A DNA stretch of 64,000 nucleotides from Hydrogenophaga sp. Lineage in GTDB: Bacteria > Pseudomonadota > Gammaproteobacteria > Burkholderiales > Burkholderiaceae_C. The notes below the pieces were generated by a model, which was given only the letters and a program-made list of their open reading frames with translations, had not been told where the DNA came from and did no database searches. The stretch lies in assembly GCA_016790705.1 (NCBI GenBank), contig JAEUOT010000023.1:1-64000 (forward strand), read 5' to 3'. Every line of letters begins with the position of its first letter. The stretch's first letter is position 1. Shown piece after piece: positions 9,669 through 17,159 of this stretch. The position numbers were made by a program, and so were the translations under genes.

Positions 9669-10499
9669 TTACTTGACGGCGCCGAACGTGAGGCCCTGGA
9701 CGAGCTGCTTCTGGCTGAACCAGCCGAAGACCACGATGGGGGCAATCGCCATCAGCGAAGCGGCGGACAGCTTGGCCCAGAACAGGCCTTCGGGGCTGGA
9801 GTAGCTGGCGATCAGCGTGGCCAGCGTGCCGGCCTTGGCGGAGCTGAGGTTGAGCGACCAGAACGCCTCGTTCCAGCTCAGCACCAGGCACAGCAGGCCG
9901 GTGGAGGCCAGGCCGCCCATGCCCAGCGGCAGCAGGACCTTGACGGCTTCCTGCCAGAGCGTGGCGCCGTCCATGCGTGCGGCCTCCAGGATCTCGCGCG
10001 GGATCTCCTTGAAGGACGAATACAGCATCCACACCATGATGGGCAGGTTGGACAGCGTGAAGACGATGATCAGCGCGAGCTGGGTGTCCAGCAACTGGGT
10101 CTTCTGCGCCATTACGTAGATGGGCACCAGGGCGCCGACGGCCGGCATCATCTTGGTGGACAGCATCCACATCAGGATGTCCTTGTCGCGCTTGCCTTTG
10201 TGGAAGGCCATGGCGTAGGCGGCCGGCGCGGCGATGGCCAGGCCCAGCAGCGTCGAGGTGACGCTGGTGACCACCGAGTTCCAGGCGTAGTGCAGGTAGT
10301 CGCTGCGCTCCTGCACCTCGTGGAAGTTCTCCAGCGTGGGCTCGAAGACGAACAGCGCGGGCACGTTGATGGCCTGCAGCTCGGTCTTGAACGCGGTCAG
10401 CAGCAACCAGCCCAGCGGGAAGAACAGCAGCAGGGCCACGGCCCAGGCGGCCACGGTGCGGACCGCGTAGGCGGGGGTGAAGGTGGATTGGCGGGCCAT
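9669..10499 (-). CDS. Polyol ABC transporter permease (MalG-like)
   Basis: The 276-residue protein has six predicted membrane helices and the EAA motif typical of binding-protein-dependent permeases (EAARMDGATLWQEAVKVLLPL, around residue 190), which docks the ATPase. It is the MalG-like second permease of a carbohydrate uptake type 1 importer of the SmoG/MtlG kind. The start chosen is ATG 10499 (MARQSTFTPAYAVRT). An upstream in-frame ATG at 10529 would overlap the preceding permease gene, and the chosen start leaves a 7-nt gap. It acts in the inner membrane with the preceding MalF-like permease. Confidence 0.94.
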   Translation of the reverse strand: MARQSTFTPAYAVRTVAAWAVALLLFFPLGWLLLTAFKTELQAINVPALFVFEPTLENFHEVQERSDYLHYAWNSVVTSVTSTLLGLAIAAPAAYAMAFHKGKRDKDILMWMLSTKMMPAVGALVPIYVMAQKTQLLDTQLALIIVFTLSNLPIMVWMLYSSFKEIPREILEAARMDGATLWQEAVKVLLPLGMGGLASTGLLCLVLSWNEAFWSLNLSSAKAGTLATLIASYSSPEGLFWAKLSAASLMAIAPIVVFGWFSQKQLVQGLTFGAVK

Positions 10500-10506
10500 C
10501 GTGATC

Positions 10507-11367
10507 TCACTTGTCCAAATTTTTTCCAACCATGCGGATCAGGAAGATCGCGGCGATGTTGGCCAGCAGCACGGCGAACAGCGCACCGGCAGACGCCACG
10601 CCGGCGTCGAAGTTCAGCAGCGCCTGCTTGAAGATCAGGAAGGCGACGTTGGTGCTGGCATCACCCGGCCCGCCACCGGTGGTGGTGTAGATCTCGGCAA
10701 AGATGGACAGCAGGAAGATCAGCTCGATCATCACGACCACGGCCACCGAGCGGCCCAGGTGCGGGAGATAGAGGTAGCGCAGTTGCTGGCCGTAGGTGGC
10801 GCCGTCCATGCGGGCCGCTTCGAGCTGCTCGCGGTCCATGCTCTGCAGCGCGGTCATGAAGATCAGCGTGGCGAACGGCAGCCACTGCCAGGACACCATG
10901 ACGATCACGGACAGCAGCGGGTAGTCGGTCAGCCAGTCGATGGGCGTGGCGCCGAAGAAGGCCCATAGCTGGGCCAGCACGCCGTAGATCGGATTCATCA
11001 TCATGTTCTTCCACAACAGCGCGTTGACCGTGGGCATGACGAAGAAGGGCGAGATCAGCAGCACGCGCACCAGGCCGCGACCGGCAAAGGGCTCGTTGAT
11101 CAGCAGGGCGATGGCCACGCCCAGGAATACGGTGATGCCGATCACGCTGCCCAGCAGCAGGATGGTGTTGATCACCGAGGTCGTGAACGACGGGTCGGTC
11201 ACGAAGTATTCGAAGTTCGCCAGCCCGACGAAGCCGCTCTGGTCGGGCTGCATCAGGTTGTAGCGGATGACGGAGAAGTAGATCGTCATCACCAGCGGCA
11301 CGATCATCCAGAGGAAGAGCGTGGCCACCGCGGGCGTCAGCAACAGGCGCGGGATGAGACGGTTCAT
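10507..11367 (-). CDS. Polyol ABC transporter permease (MalF-like)
   Basis: The 286-residue inner-membrane protein starts with a hydrophobic helix (LLLTPAVATLFLWMIVPLV) and contains the permease EAA loop EAARMDGATYGQQLRYLYLPHL near residue 195. It pairs with the permease encoded 7 nt downstream to form the channel of the polyol importer. The translation start ATG 11367 (MNRLIPR) lies just beyond the strong hairpin separating it from the binding-protein gene, so its expression level is probably set by partial read-through of that hairpin. Confidence 0.94.
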   Translation of the reverse strand: MNRLIPRLLLTPAVATLFLWMIVPLVMTIYFSVIRYNLMQPDQSGFVGLANFEYFVTDPSFTTSVINTILLLGSVIGITVFLGVAIALLINEPFAGRGLVRVLLISPFFVMPTVNALLWKNMMMNPIYGVLAQLWAFFGATPIDWLTDYPLLSVIVMVSWQWLPFATLIFMTALQSMDREQLEAARMDGATYGQQLRYLYLPHLGRSVAVVVMIELIFLLSIFAEIYTTTGGGPGDASTNVAFLIFKQALLNFDAGVASAGALFAVLLANIAAIFLIRMVGKNLDK

Positions 11368-11391
11368 GGCAACGGACGTGAGTGGAGAAAA

Positions 11392-11417
11392 CCCCTCTCC
11401 CGCAGGCGGGAGAGGGG
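11392..11417 (-). terminator. Intrinsic terminator/attenuator after the polyol binding-protein gene
   Basis: CCCCTCTCCCGC at 11392-11403 is a perfect complement of GCGGGAGAGGGG at 11406-11417. Read on the minus strand the 12-bp stem is followed directly by TTTTCTCC, as in a rho-independent terminator. It lies between the binding-protein gene and the first permease gene. The likely effect is more binding protein than permease from one transcript. Confidence 0.8.
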
Positions 11418-11441
11418 GCGTGCGGTCTGCGCGAGCGGCGC

Positions 11442-12746
11442 TTACTTGTAGTAGCCGGCCTTCTTCATCTCGCGGTCAGCGGCCACCTGCGAGGCCTTCA
11501 GTGCGTCGTCGACCGAGGTCTTGCCGGCCAGGGCCGAGCTCATCTGCTGGCCGACAGCGATGCCGATGGCCTGGAACTCGGGGATGGCGGCGAACTGCAC
11601 GCCGACGTACGGGCTCTTGGGCAGGGTCGAGTCGGTCGGGTTGGCCGATTCGATGGCCTTGAGCTCAGCCGAGGCGAAGCGGGCGGCCTTCTGGAATTCC
11701 GGCGCGGCGTAGGTCGACTTGCGGGTGCCGGTCGGGACGTTGGCCCAGCCGTTGGTCTTGGCGACCAACTGGATGTAGTCCTTGCTGGTGGCCCAGGTCA
11801 CGAACTTCTGCGCGGCGTCGACCTTCTTCGAACCGGCGGGGATGGCCAGGTTCCAGGACCACAGCCAGTTCGCGCCCTTCGGGGTCACGGCGGTCGGTGC
11901 CTGGGCGAAGGCCATCTGGTCGGCGACCTTGGACTGCTTGGGGTCGCTCACGAAGGAGGCTGCGATGGTCGCGTCGATCCACATGCCGCACTTGCCCGAG
12001 TTGGTCAGCGCCAGGATTTCGTTGAAGCTGTTGGCCGAGGAGCCGGGCGGGCCGTAGTTCTTCAGCAGGTCGACGTAGAAGGTGATGGCGTCCTTCCAGG
12101 GCTTGGACTCCAGTTGCGGCTTCCAGCTCATGTCGAACCACTGGCCGCCGTAGGTGTTGACCAGGGTGGACAGGAAGGCCATGTTGTCGCCCCAGCCCGG
12201 CTTGCCGCGCAGGCAGATGCCGTAGGTGTTGGGCGGGTTGTGGATCTTCTTGGCCAGGTCGGCGATCTGCGGCCAGGTCGGGTTCTCGGGCACCTTGACG
12301 CCGGCCTTGTCGGCCAGGTCCTTGCGGTACATCAGCATCGAGGATTCGCCGTAGAACGGCGCCGCGAACAGCTTGCCGTCCACGGTCAGCGCGCTGCGGA
12401 TGGCGGGCAGCAGGTCATTGGCGTCGTAGGCGGCGTCGGTCTTGAGCTCGGTGAGCCAGCCCTTCTTGCCCCAGATCGGCGCTTCATACATGCCGATGGT
12501 CATGATGTCGAACTGGCCGCCCTTGGTGGCGATGTCGGTGGTGACGCGCTGGCGCAGCACGCCTTCTTCCAGCGTCACCCACTTGAGCTTGATGTCGGGG
12601 TTGGCGGCTTCGAAGTTCTTCGACAGTTTCTGCATCTCGATCATGTGGCCGTTGTTCACGGTCGCGATCACGAGTTCGGTGGCGGCGTTGGCGCCAGCGG
12701 CGGCCAGCAGGCCGGCGGCGAACACGGTGGCAAGACGGAATTTCAC
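11442..12746 (-). CDS. Periplasmic polyol-binding protein (SmoE/MtlE-like) of the ABC importer
   Basis: The 434-residue protein begins with a Sec signal peptide (KFRLATVFAAGLLAAAGANA, cleavage after ANA near residue 21). It continues as an extracellular solute-binding protein of family 1, with TIGMYEAPIWGKKGWL and PFYGESSMLMYRKDL in positions typical of sorbitol/mannitol-binding proteins. It captures the polyol in the periplasm and delivers it to the two permeases encoded next. It is the first gene of the operon and faces away from the AroE-like gene across a 288-nt intergenic region. A GGAGACC sequence precedes the ATG. Exact ligand preference (sorbitol, mannitol, arabitol) is not readable. 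Confidence 0.92.
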   Translation of the reverse strand: MKFRLATVFAAGLLAAAGANAATELVIATVNNGHMIEMQKLSKNFEAANPDIKLKWVTLEEGVLRQRVTTDIATKGGQFDIMTIGMYEAPIWGKKGWLTELKTDAAYDANDLLPAIRSALTVDGKLFAAPFYGESSMLMYRKDLADKAGVKVPENPTWPQIADLAKKIHNPPNTYGICLRGKPGWGDNMAFLSTLVNTYGGQWFDMSWKPQLESKPWKDAITFYVDLLKNYGPPGSSANSFNEILALTNSGKCGMWIDATIAASFVSDPKQSKVADQMAFAQAPTAVTPKGANWLWSWNLAIPAGSKKVDAAQKFVTWATSKDYIQLVAKTNGWANVPTGTRKSTYAAPEFQKAARFASAELKAIESANPTDSTLPKSPYVGVQFAAIPEFQAIGIAVGQQMSSALAGKTSVDDALKASQVAADREMKKAGYYK

Positions 12747-12881
12747 GGAAGGGTCTCCTGCGTGGATGAAGTGAAGGTTCTTGGTTGTTCAACGGTGTCT
12801 GAAACCGTGGGCGAATTCTGGGGAACTTCTGGTTCACGGCTTGTACGAAAACCGGCAACATTGGTACGTAATTGCGTCACT

Positions 12882-12904
12882 TGCATAGGAAAAACCCTTA
12901 TGCA
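12882..12904. promoter_or_regulatory. Inverted repeat in the divergent polyol/AroE-like control region
   Basis: TGCATA at 12882-12887 is repeated inverted as TATGCA at 12899-12904 with an 11-nt A-rich spacer. The flanks also hold GTACGAAAACC and TTGGTACGTAA motifs. The 288-nt region 12747-13034 has no gene and must hold the promoter of the polyol operon, which reads leftward. The repeat is a candidate operator for the AraC regulator or a global sugar regulator. This is inferred from position only. Confidence 0.4.
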
Positions 12905-13034
12905 CGTCAGAAAGTATGTGCGACGCGTGAAAAGCGGCGTATCCGTCGTAACAAGGTATCGGTCAAGCTCGCTTTGAGCGGTGTTGGCCCTGGCTTGCGC
13001 TACCCTGATTGCCCTTCCCGCCACCGGAGCCGCC

Positions 13035-13886
13035 ATGAACTTCCTCGACACGCTCACCGGTTCGTTCGCCCAGCCCGCTGCCGAGAACCCGACGGTGGCC
13101 ATGGTCGAGGCCGCCTACCGGCACCACGGCATGGGGTGGCGATACGTCAACTGCGAGGTGCCGCCCGAGAAGCTGGCCGACGCGGTGCGCGGCGCCCGCG
13201 CCATGGGTTGGGCCGGCTTCAACTGCTCGCTGCCACACAAGATGACGGTGATCGAGCACCTCGACGGCCTGGCGCCGTCGGCGCAGATCATCGGCGCGGT
13301 CAACACCGTGGTGCTGCGGGACGGTCTGCTGGTCGGCGAGAACACCGACGGCCAGGGTTTCGTCGAGGCGCTGCGCCCGGTCTGCACCCTCGAAGGCCAG
13401 CGCGTGCTGCTGTTCGGCGCCGGTGGCGCGGCGCGCGCGGTGGCGGTGGAACTGGCGCTGGCCGGCGCTGCCCACATCACCGTGGTCAACCGGGGCCGGC
13501 TGCGCGGCCAGGAGCTGGCCGATCTGGTCACGGAAAAGACTGGCGCCACGGCCGAGTACCTGCACTGGCAGCCGGCCTTGCCGGTCCCGGCCGGCACCGG
13601 CATCGTCGTCAACGCCACCTCCATCGGCCTGTTCCCAAATGTGGACGACCAGCTCGACATCGACTGGAGCACGCTGCGCCCCGGCATGGTGGTCGCCGAC
13701 GCCATTCCCAACCCGCCGCGCACCCACCTCATCCGTACCGCCGAAGCCGCCGGCTGCACCGTGCTCGACGGCCTGGGCATGCTGGTCAACCAGGGCGCGG
13801 TGGCGATCCGGCTGTGGAGCGGGGTGGATGTGGACCGCGGGGTGGTGCGGCGGGAGCTGGAGCGGGTGCTGGGTGTGGCAGAGTAG
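13035..13886 (+). CDS. Divergent shikimate dehydrogenase (AroE)-like protein
   Basis: The 283-residue product has the AroE architecture: an N-terminal substrate domain with the GFNCSLPHK lysine motif (~70) and GAVNTVV (~95), a Rossmann domain with GAGGAARAVAVEL (~130), and the C-terminal NQGAVAIRLWSG end. The AroE family reduces 3-dehydroshikimate or oxidises quinate/shikimate with NAD(P). Here the usual N-terminal Ser-x-Ser substrate motif (HSxSP) is replaced by FAQPAAENPT, and NVTxPHK is changed to NCSLPHK. Quinate/shikimate specificity is therefore doubtful and this is likely a paralogue. The ATG at 13035 has GGAG 8 nt upstream. It is transcribed away from the polyol operon, so a link to polyol or cyclitol metabolism is possible. 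Confidence 0.8.
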   Translation: MNFLDTLTGSFAQPAAENPTVAMVEAAYRHHGMGWRYVNCEVPPEKLADAVRGARAMGWAGFNCSLPHKMTVIEHLDGLAPSAQIIGAVNTVVLRDGLLVGENTDGQGFVEALRPVCTLEGQRVLLFGAGGAARAVAVELALAGAAHITVVNRGRLRGQELADLVTEKTGATAEYLHWQPALPVPAGTGIVVNATSIGLFPNVDDQLDIDWSTLRPGMVVADAIPNPPRTHLIRTAEAAGCTVLDGLGMLVNQGAVAIRLWSGVDVDRGVVRRELERVLGVAE

Positions 13887-13913
13887 CCGTCTGGTTCAAC
13901 GCCTTCGCACGCA

Positions 13914-14615
13914 ATGCCGCAGATCCTCCTTCTCGAAGACGAACCCGCCATCGCCGACACGCTGCTCTACGCGCTGCGCAGCGAGGGCTTCGAGGTCACC
14001 CACGTTGCCCTGGCGCGCGACGCGCTGGCGGCGTTCGCGCAGCAGCCTCCCGACCTCGCGATCCTGGATGTCGGCGTGCCCGACGGCAACGGCTTCGACG
14101 TCTGCCGCGCGATCCGCAAGAGCAGCGAACTGCCCATCGTCTTCCTCACCGCGCGCAGCGAGGAGATCGACCGCATCCTTGGTCTGGAGCTGGGCGCGGA
14201 CGACTACGTGAGCAAGCCGTTCTCGCCGCGCGAGGTCTGCGCGCGGGTCAAGGCGATCCTGCGGCGCACCGGCAATGGCAAGGCGGCGGAGCAGGGCGCC
14301 GCGCAGCCGACGGCCAGCGCTGCCTCGCTGCGGCTGGACGACGCTGCGCAGCGCATCGCCTGCGGCGGCGGCTATCTCGCGCTCACGCGATACGAATACC
14401 TGCTGCTGGCGACGCTGCTGCGGCGGCCCGGCCGCATCTTCTCGCGCGCCGAATTGATGGACCTGGTCTGGGCCGACGCGCCCGACACGCTGGACCGCAC
14501 GGTCGACGCCCACATCAAGCTGCTGCGCGCCAAGCTGCGCGAACGCGGCCTCTCGCCCGAGCTGATCCAGACGCACCGGAACATGGGGTATTCGCTGACC
14601 CTGCAGCAGGCCTGA
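13914..14615 (+). CDS. creB: Two-component response regulator CreB
   Basis: The 233-residue OmpR/PhoB-type regulator has a receiver domain with acidic residues E8-D9, phospho-acceptor D52 (LDVGVPDG) and conserved K101, followed by a winged-helix DNA-binding domain (~130-230). Segments such as LTARSEEIDRILGLELGADDYVSKPFSPREVCARV (around residues 79-112) match E. coli CreB closely by recollection. CreB acts on promoters carrying TTCAC-N6-TTCAC tags, and one exact copy lies upstream of creD in this window. The gene is followed 1 nt later by creC. In E. coli CreBC responds to carbon source; in other bacteria it responds to PBP4 or beta-lactam stress. Confidence 0.94.
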   Translation: MPQILLLEDEPAIADTLLYALRSEGFEVTHVALARDALAAFAQQPPDLAILDVGVPDGNGFDVCRAIRKSSELPIVFLTARSEEIDRILGLELGADDYVSKPFSPREVCARVKAILRRTGNGKAAEQGAAQPTASAASLRLDDAAQRIACGGGYLALTRYEYLLLATLLRRPGRIFSRAELMDLVWADAPDTLDRTVDAHIKLLRAKLRERGLSPELIQTHRNMGYSLTLQQA

Positions 14616-14616
14616 C

Positions 14617-16056
14617 ATGCGCATCGGCCTCCGCCTCCTGCTCGCCTTCTTCCTGGTGCTCGGCCTGGCGCTGTTCGTCGTGCTGCGCGTCTTCATCGAG
14701 GAGGTCAAACCCGGCACGCGGCTGGCGATGGAGGACAGCCTGGTCGACGCGGCGAATGCGCTGGCCCTGGTGGCGGCGCCGGACCTGAAGGCCGGCACCA
14801 TCGCCAGCGGCTCCTTTGCGCAGGCCCTGTCGGCGCTGCCCTCGGTGGACCCTGGCGCGACCATCTGGGGTTTTCGCAAGTCGCGCATCGACTACCGCAT
14901 CACCGTCACCGATGCGCGCGGCATCGTGGTGTTCGACAGCCGCGGGCAGGATCTTGGCCAGGACCATTCGCAGTGGAACGACGTGCTGCGCACGCTGCGC
15001 GGCGAGTACGGCGCGCGCTCCAGTGGCGAGAGCGAGTACGACGCCGACCGCACCGTGATGCACGTGGCGGCGCCGGTGAAAGACGGCGCGCGCATCATCG
15101 GCGTGCTCACCGTCTCGCGCCCGAACCAGACGCTGGAACCCTACATCCAGCGCAGCCGCGACCGCATCCTCAACTGGTCGTGGGTGCTGCTGGGGCTGTC
15201 GCTGGCGATCGGTCTGCTGTTCACTTGGTGGATCGCGAGTTCGCTCTCGCGACTGCGCGGCTATGCGAATGCGGTGGCGCGCGGCGAGCGGGCCGAACTG
15301 CCACGCATGGGCCGGCTGTCCGGAAACACCGAGTTCGCCGACCTGGCGCAGGCGGTCGAGCGCATGCGCCTGAAGCTCGAAGACAAGGCCTATGTCGAGA
15401 ACTACGTGCACACGCTGACGCACGAACTCAAGAGCCCGCTGGCGGCGATCCGCGGCGCGGCCGAGCTGCTGCAGGAGCCCATGCCCGAGGCCGATCGCGA
15501 GCGTTTCGCGGGCAACATCCAGCGCCAGACCGAGCGCCTGCAGCAACTGATCGACCGGCTGCTGGCCCTGGCCGACGTGGAGCAGTTGCGGCAACTGCGC
15601 ACGGTGGAGCCGGTGGACCTGGCGGCGCTCACGCGGGAGTTGCTGCACACAGCCGAACCCAAGCTTCGGCGCAAGGGCCTGCGGGTTCAGACCACGCTGG
15701 ACGAGGGCGCCACGGTGCGCGGCGACCGCTTCCTGATCGCGCAGGCGCTGCAGAACCTGCTGGACAACGCCATCGACTTTTCACCACAAGGCGGCGCGCT
15801 GACGGTGGCCGCCAGGCGCCTGGACGGGCAGGCGGAATGGTCGGTGCGCGACGAGGGTCCGGGCGTTCCCGACTACGCGGTCGACAAGATCTTCGACCTC
15901 TTCTATTCGCTGCCGCGCGCCGACACGCAGGAGAAGAGCTCGGGCCTGGGCTTGTGCCTCGTGAAGGAGGTCAGCGAGCTGCACGGCGGCACGCTGCGCA
16001 TCGACAACGTGGCCGATCCGCGCGGCTGCTGCGCGAGCTGGACCTTGCCGGCCTGA
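14617..16056 (+). CDS. creC: Sensor histidine kinase CreC
   Basis: The 479-residue inner-membrane kinase has a first transmembrane helix at ~7-25, a periplasmic sensor region (~30-185) with a PAS/cache-like RIIGVLTVSRPN stretch, and a second helix at ~187-207. A HAMP-like linker follows, then the dimerisation domain with phospho-accepting H269 in THELKSPLAAIRGAAELL, and an ATPase domain with N-box LLDNAIDFS and G boxes DEGPGVP and SSGLGLCLVKEV. It lies 1 nt after creB, so the two are co-transcribed and coupled. It phosphorylates CreB. Its gene order B-C is as in enterobacteria, but creD is displaced by about 2.8 kb. Confidence 0.94.
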   Translation: MRIGLRLLLAFFLVLGLALFVVLRVFIEEVKPGTRLAMEDSLVDAANALALVAAPDLKAGTIASGSFAQALSALPSVDPGATIWGFRKSRIDYRITVTDARGIVVFDSRGQDLGQDHSQWNDVLRTLRGEYGARSSGESEYDADRTVMHVAAPVKDGARIIGVLTVSRPNQTLEPYIQRSRDRILNWSWVLLGLSLAIGLLFTWWIASSLSRLRGYANAVARGERAELPRMGRLSGNTEFADLAQAVERMRLKLEDKAYVENYVHTLTHELKSPLAAIRGAAELLQEPMPEADRERFAGNIQRQTERLQQLIDRLLALADVEQLRQLRTVEPVDLAALTRELLHTAEPKLRRKGLRVQTTLDEGATVRGDRFLIAQALQNLLDNAIDFSPQGGALTVAARRLDGQAEWSVRDEGPGVPDYAVDKIFDLFYSLPRADTQEKSSGLGLCLVKEVSELHGGTLRIDNVADPRGCCASWTLPA

Positions 16057-16084
16057 GCGGAGTCTTGGGCCGAGCGACCGGCGC

Positions 16085-16636
16085 TCAGCCCTTCGCGCGC
16101 GACGCGTCGAAGATGAAGCAGGTGGTGGTGGCGTGGGCGTACAGCTTGCCGTCGGGGCCGACGATGCGGGCCTCGGCGGTCGCCATCTGGCGCCCGCTGT
16201 GGATCACCTTGCCGATGGCGCGCAGCGGGCCGGTCCTGTCGCTGGCGGCGCGCACGATGTTCAGGCCGAGTTCGGCGGTGGTGTAGCCGGTGCCGGCGGG
16301 CAGCTTGGTCTGCACCGCGCAGCCCAGCGCCGAGTCGAGCAAGGTCGCGTACCAGCCACCGTGCACCGTGCCCAGCGGGTTGTAGTGTTTGAACTGCGGT
16401 TCGCCCTGGAACACCGCGTGGCCGTCGCCGACCTCGATCAGGAAGAAGCCCAGGGTTTCGCTGATGGGCGGATAGGGCAGTTCGCCGCGCAGCAGAGACT
16501 GCATGATTTCCAGCCCCGTCTTGCCGGTGATCTGCTCCGGTCTGGCAACGCCGGCCTTGGCGCCGGCGGCCTCGATGCGCTGGCGCACAGCGGCTTCTTC
16601 CTGTTCCCAGCGCAGCCGGATGTTCTCGGTGTCCAT
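16085..16636 (-). CDS. PaaI-family hotdog thioesterase
   Basis: The 183-residue product has a C-terminal hotdog domain (~60-178) with the GTVHGGWYATLLDSALGCAVQTKLP helix region typical of PaaI acyl-CoA thioesterases. The HGG and downstream Asp act in thioester hydrolysis. An N-terminal helical extension of ~55 residues precedes it. It is transcribed away from a MarR regulator, with two palindromes between them, so it is probably repressed by that regulator and induced by an aromatic acid or acyl-CoA. The start ATG 16636 has GAGGA about 8 nt upstream. The physiological substrate is unknown. Confidence 0.87.
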   Translation of the reverse strand: MDTENIRLRWEQEEAAVRQRIEAAGAKAGVARPEQITGKTGLEIMQSLLRGELPYPPISETLGFFLIEVGDGHAVFQGEPQFKHYNPLGTVHGGWYATLLDSALGCAVQTKLPAGTGYTTAELGLNIVRAASDRTGPLRAIGKVIHSGRQMATAEARIVGPDGKLYAHATTTCFIFDASRAKG

Positions 16637-16654
16637 GGTGTGTCCTCAAAACAG

Positions 16655-16666
16655 TTGCATATGCAA
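16655..16666. promoter_or_regulatory. Palindrome 1 of a MarR operator pair
   Basis: TTGCATATGCAA is a perfect 12-bp palindrome in the 52-nt divergent region between the thioesterase and MarR genes. Its left half TTGCAT also fits a -35 element, 16 nt before the TACAAT -10 of the marR-like gene. Its centre is 15 bp from that of the second palindrome, roughly one and a half helical turns. Confidence 0.65.
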
Positions 16667-16668
16667 TC

Positions 16669-16682
16669 ATTGTAGATACAAT
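16669..16682. promoter_or_regulatory. Palindrome 2 of a MarR operator pair, overlapping the -10 of the MarR gene
   Basis: ATTGTA and TACAAT form a 6-bp inverted repeat around GA. TACAAT (16677-16682) is also the best -10 sequence for the MarR gene, whose ATG begins only 6 nt later. Binding here would block the regulator's own promoter and probably the opposite one. The short distance implies a leaderless or nearly leaderless transcript. Confidence 0.6.
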
Positions 16683-16688
16683 CAAATC

Positions 16689-17159
16689 ATGGCCGCAAGC
16701 ACACCATCCAAAACCCTGCCGCAGGGCTGCACCAATCTCAAGCTGCGCCAGTTCATGCGCCGCGTGAGCCAGTTCTACGACGCCGAGATGGCGCAGGTGG
16801 GGCTCAAGACGACGCAGTACTCGCTGCTGTCCTATGTCGACAAGCTGGGGCCGGTGCGGCCGGGTGAACTGGCGGAGGGCCTGAAGATGGACGCCTCCAC
16901 GCTGACCCGCAACCTCCGGCCCCTGGTTGATGCCGGCTGGGTCGTGGTGTCGGCGGGCGAGGACGCGCGCAGCCGGCTGGTGAGCCTCACGCCCGCCGGT
17001 CGCGAAAAGCGCGCCGAAGCCAAGCGGCGCTGGAAGGTGGCGCAGGAGGGCATCAACCGGCTGCTCGGTGCCGAGCAGGTCGTGGCGCTGCACGCGCTGA
17101 TCGATGCGTCGATGGAGAAGCTCGATCCGGTGGAAGACACGGAAGACAGCGATGTCTGA
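16689..17159 (+). CDS. MarR family transcriptional regulator
   Basis: The 156-residue protein has the MarR winged helix-turn-helix fold: TTQYSLLSYVDKLGPVRPGELAEGLKMDASTLTRNLRPL spans helix 2 to the recognition helix (~residues 40-78), followed by the wing DARSRLVSLTPAGREK. It probably represses both itself and the divergent thioesterase through the two palindromes in the 52-nt intergenic region, with an aromatic or acyl ligand releasing it. It overlaps the MATE gene by 8 nt, so it may control efflux too. No Shine-Dalgarno sequence precedes the ATG at 16689, and the -10-like TACAAT ends 6 nt before it, which suggests leaderless translation. Confidence 0.92.
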   Translation: MAASTPSKTLPQGCTNLKLRQFMRRVSQFYDAEMAQVGLKTTQYSLLSYVDKLGPVRPGELAEGLKMDASTLTRNLRPLVDAGWVVVSAGEDARSRLVSLTPAGREKRAEAKRRWKVAQEGINRLLGAEQVVALHALIDASMEKLDPVEDTEDSDV

